Source: Eutypella sp. D-1
Lineage: Eukaryota > Ascomycota > Sordariomycetes > Xylariales > Diatrypaceae
Reading direction: 5' to 3'
Assembly (NCBI GenBank): GCA_023313575.1
Contig: JAJTTP010000013.1
Span: 930,001 to 994,000, forward strand
Length of the DNA: 64,000 bases
Positions within the stretch are counted from its first letter, which is position 1, and each line of letters opens with the position of its first letter. A model generated the notes under the pieces. It saw only the letters and a list, made by a program, of their open reading frames with translations, was not told the DNA's origin and made no database searches. This document shows, piece after piece, positions 60,670 through 64,000 of the stretch. The position numbers and the translations under genes were made by a program.

Positions 60670-63600
60670 GCGACGGCAGACAACAAAACCGCAACTAGAG
60701 CAAGGTTCAACACAGCGGGTATTTGCACGATCGCTATTATTGCCTTAATATTCTCTTTCCGCCTAATCGACATGGCTCTCTTATCAGCTACGGCCCCGGT
60801 CCCCCCTGTCCGAGCTGCCCTCGGATGAGCTTATTATACCTATACCGTCTAGCAGCAGCAGCACCTTTAGACCCTCTCAGCGGCGCCGCCCTATGTTCTT
60901 CGTTCTTCTAGGCCATGGGGCCCAGTCATCCATCACATGTTCATGGCTTAGGTTGTTGACCAGCACCAACTCCTGATTCGGCGAACGGCGTACGATCTAA
61001 AAAAGAAAGATATAAAGTGGGATCAAATCGGGCGTAGGATTTTATGTCTGGTTTATTCGAACGTGCACGCGCCATGGAAGATGTACTTGTTTTTTTGTGT
61101 TTATTTTTTTTCTTGTTCTGTCATCATGTCACCGCAAGTCGAAGAGGACGAGGAAGAGGATGGCAGTCTGCGGTGTTCGGAGTCCTGGGGGGCGCATATA
61201 CCTCTACTACACCATGCCCTTTTTTCTTTTCCTTTACCCAAAAAAATGTCTGCCATCTTCTCTCAGCCCTCTGGTTCTCCACCCATATATTTGTCGGTAT
61301 TGCTACAACCAAACTCGACGCCGCCGCCGCCGCCGCCGCAACCACCACCACCGCCACTACCGTCGCCGGTCCCTCTCTCGGCCTGTTCTCTCCTGATCTG
61401 TTTATACTTACTACCTATTATTTCGAGCCCGCCATCTCCGTATATGGTCGATTTACTTTTTTTGTGAGGAGTGCTTGGGGAGAAAAAAGAAGAAGGGGAA
61501 AGGAGGGGGGAGGGGAGGGGCGGGGGGGAGAGAGGCAGAGAGAGGAAATGGAGGAACAGAGAAGGAGATTAAAAAAAAAAGTTTTGCGAATTGCGCAAGA
61601 ATTGGAGAGAAGATAGATGTGGTTGATATCCAAAGGTCGCTCGCCTCATTTTTCGCTTTTTCGGCTGGCCTGTCGCTGCTCCTTTTTCTTTTGCTTTTTC
61701 TTCTTCTCTTTTTTTTTCTCTCTCCCAACCCTTGTTGCTTTATCCATTACAATGGTTATACTCTCTGGGGGGGGGGGGGGGTTTAGGGGAAGAAGGGAAG
61801 GGGAATTACACACATATATGGCTTAGTCTACTTTTTGCTTTTTTTAACCTTAACCTTTGCGGTCAGCTATTTTCCGACCGCAGACCCTTACTCTACTACT
61901 ACCTCTCCCTGTACCTCCCACCCAACCAACCTGAACCCCCTAACCCCCCAACCCACCCCTTAGTAAAGAGGAAAGCGAAAACCTTAACTACTTAAGTACC
62001 TACCTACTTTGAGCATATATATAGACACCTCTTACCTCTTACCTCTTAACCTATATATACCTACGTATCTATAGCCCGCAGACGAAATGATCAAAACAGA
62101 AAAAAAAAAGTCAATGGATAACTTCAAGCGTTCTATTTTTTTCGTGTCCGCTCCCCCGGCCCTGGCCGTGCTGTTTCTGTTGTTGTTCCCGCGCCTGCGC
62201 GCAAGTGATATATATATATACCACCATGTTCGCCCTCGCTTCCTTGTAAAAACGTGACGAGTATGATGATGATAATGATACCTAGGCAATAATACATAGA
62301 TAGGTAGGTATATTATATATGACTTCATGGTAACGGAACCGAACGTATTATCGAAGATCTTATTCTGCTGATATACACTCTTTCTCTTTACCCATCATCT
62401 TCCCCTTTTTCTTCCCATGCCATGCCATGCCATGCCCATCCCATTCAAATTCCCTCTCTCACAAAAATGTTTATAGTAGCGAGAAGCTAAGTACCAGGGT
62501 TCATTCCGATGGCGGGTTTCATATTCGGGTTCGGTTTTTATTTTATTTCGTTGCCCATCTATTTCCCTTATGCGGCCCGGACACATCTTTTTTCCTTCTT
62601 CTTCTTCTCTGCATTGAAGAATTGCTACTAATTTTTTATTGCTATTAACCACCCCCCCCTCCGCCCGAATGTTCGACCGACCGACTGTTTGGAAGGGTTA
62701 GCTCTCTATGTAGTATTGTAGTAGCTAGTTAAGTTATCCTATCCTATAGTACAGATGTGTAACTTAAGAGATTATGATTTGCTTCTAAGGCTCTTCTTTT
62801 TCTCTCCCTCTGTTTGTCCGTCTTGCTTTTATTCTATTGTCGGAATTATTACTATTTTTTTCACGCACTGCGCGCGAGTAATATGCCCCGACGTCATGGT
62901 CAGAACATACATATCTCATCATAACATACATCATCACACAGATGAAAACTACATACATACATACATACATCCCCAAGGAAGGTAGAGTGTACACCATGCA
63001 ATAAGTATCTCCATGAAAAGAGAGAGAGAGAGAGAGAAAAAAGAAAGTCCTGTCCGCCGAGGCGATCCCCTGCCCCCGCCTCCCTCCCCCCAAACCATTC
63101 CTCCTTTCCCATTTTACGTTTCGGTCTGGCTATAAGGATTAGTGAGTTGCGCTGCGCGCGTGTCCAGTCCGCCAGTCTCCCCGGCCTTTCCAAGCTCTCT
63201 CTCCGCCGCCGCACGGTTCTTCGTGTATGTATGTATGTATATGTATGTGTGAAAGCGTGAGGGGGCCCGGGCCCTCCCAATCAGATAATAATAGTAAGGG
63301 AATCCTTAACAGATATGATAATAGGTAAGATGGCACGGGTAGTACACCCCCCGTCCCCCCAGACAGACAAGAAATACATACATGATCTCGACAGCCTAAT
63401 AAGAACCCTGAACCCTGGGTAGGCTGATTTGGTACGTGCTAACATGCTAAATGAACTGACTGATCTGCCACTACTACCGTACCGTACATATCCCATCCAT
63501 CCATCCCACAATGGAAATGGGGGGGTGTGTGTTGCTATGTATAGTAAAGTAAGTAAACCTTGTGTGGTCAAAGGGTTCGTTCCAATCCATGGCTCGGATA

Positions 63601-64000
63601 GGCTGGTTGCTAAGGTAAAGGTTAAGTTATCTACCTACCTCAATATGCATGTATGGATGGATGTAGTCTGTCACACATTTCTTCACATGAGAAGTATCTA
63701 AGCGTGTTTGTGTATCGGTATGTTAAGTAGGTATGTATTTCGGCAATACCAGGTGGTGGTGGGTCGCGGGCGCCGCGCCGTTCTCGACGCCGTCCCTGGA
63801 ACGGCGGGCTCGGCAAGGGGGGTGGGGAGGTGGTTAAGTTACAGACAATCCAAATTCCCTTAAAGTAGTGTAGGAGATGGAGACGAAACGAACTAATAGT
63901 CGGTAACTCTTTACCATCTACACCTTACCCATCGAGGTTTCGTTGGGCATCAATCTATGTATCCGGGTACATTTGTCCGTCTATCTATCTATGTCTATTT
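60670..64000. other. Gene-free region to the end of the window
   Basis: No gene was recognised. It starts with the Ras gene 3' flank. Low-complexity tracts dominate: (CCG)n near 61318-61340, GA-rich sequence at 61480-61570, CT-rich sequence at 61660-61730, (CATA)n near 62953-62972 and (GA)n near 63019-63038. A frame at 61044-61616 is made largely of these tracts and is not believed to be a gene. Confidence 0.6.

Noticed and set aside
61044..61616. Frame of 190 codons downstream of the Ras gene
   Set aside because: It consists largely of simple-sequence tracts (CCG, GA, CT), and other frames are equally open there.

Overview
The window looks like nuclear DNA of a filamentous ascomycete, most probably a Sordariomycete. 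The basis is short GT-AG introns (about 45-110 bp, often with CTRAC-type branch sites), a class III-type chitin synthase, an ApsA/Num1-type cortical protein, a RAS-2/RasB-type GTPase, and long gene-free spacers full of TACC/GGTA tetranucleotide tracts. All gene models were built by hand from reading frames and splice signals; no database was searched.

Layout. (1) 1-3.4 kb: no gene seen. (2) 3.47-6.37 kb, minus strand: a broken highly reducing polyketide synthase (KS, C-methyltransferase, start of ER and start of ACP recognisable; AT and DH not seen), with a tRNA-like Pol III unit inside it. (3) 7.0-18.0 kb: four apparently intact genes that look like a small metabolic cluster: a PaaK-like adenylate-forming ligase (-), a TauD/clavaminate-synthase-like Fe(II)/2-oxoglutarate oxygenase (-), an ATP-grasp-like ligase with permuted motif order (+) and a full-length ABCC transporter (+). 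The middle pair is divergent over a 476-bp shared promoter. (4) 18.1-18.3 kb: a fragment of a SAT4/rhodopsin-domain membrane protein. (5) 19.9-23.1 kb (-): chitin synthase. (6) 29.2-30.9 kb (-): mitochondrial ketol-acid reductoisomerase. (7) 32.4-33.2 kb (-): NEDD8-conjugating enzyme UBC12. (8) 35.4-39.9 kb (-): a 1477-residue PH-domain cortical anchor. (9) 50.6-51.4 kb (+): haloacid dehalogenase-like hydrolase, alone between two long gene-free stretches. (10) 59.5-60.7 kb (+): Ras GTPase. (11) 60.7-64 kb: no gene seen.

How they fit together. Items 5-8 and 10 are ordinary housekeeping, growth and polarity genes. The unusual part is 3.5-18 kb. There a decayed PKS adjoins an intact set that pairs acyl adenylation (PaaK-like), amide or ester ligation (ATP-grasp), oxidation (2OG oxygenase) and export (ABCC). 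This suggests a small amino-acid- or acid-derived metabolite made without an NRPS or an intact PKS. That is inference: no substrate can be read from the sequence.
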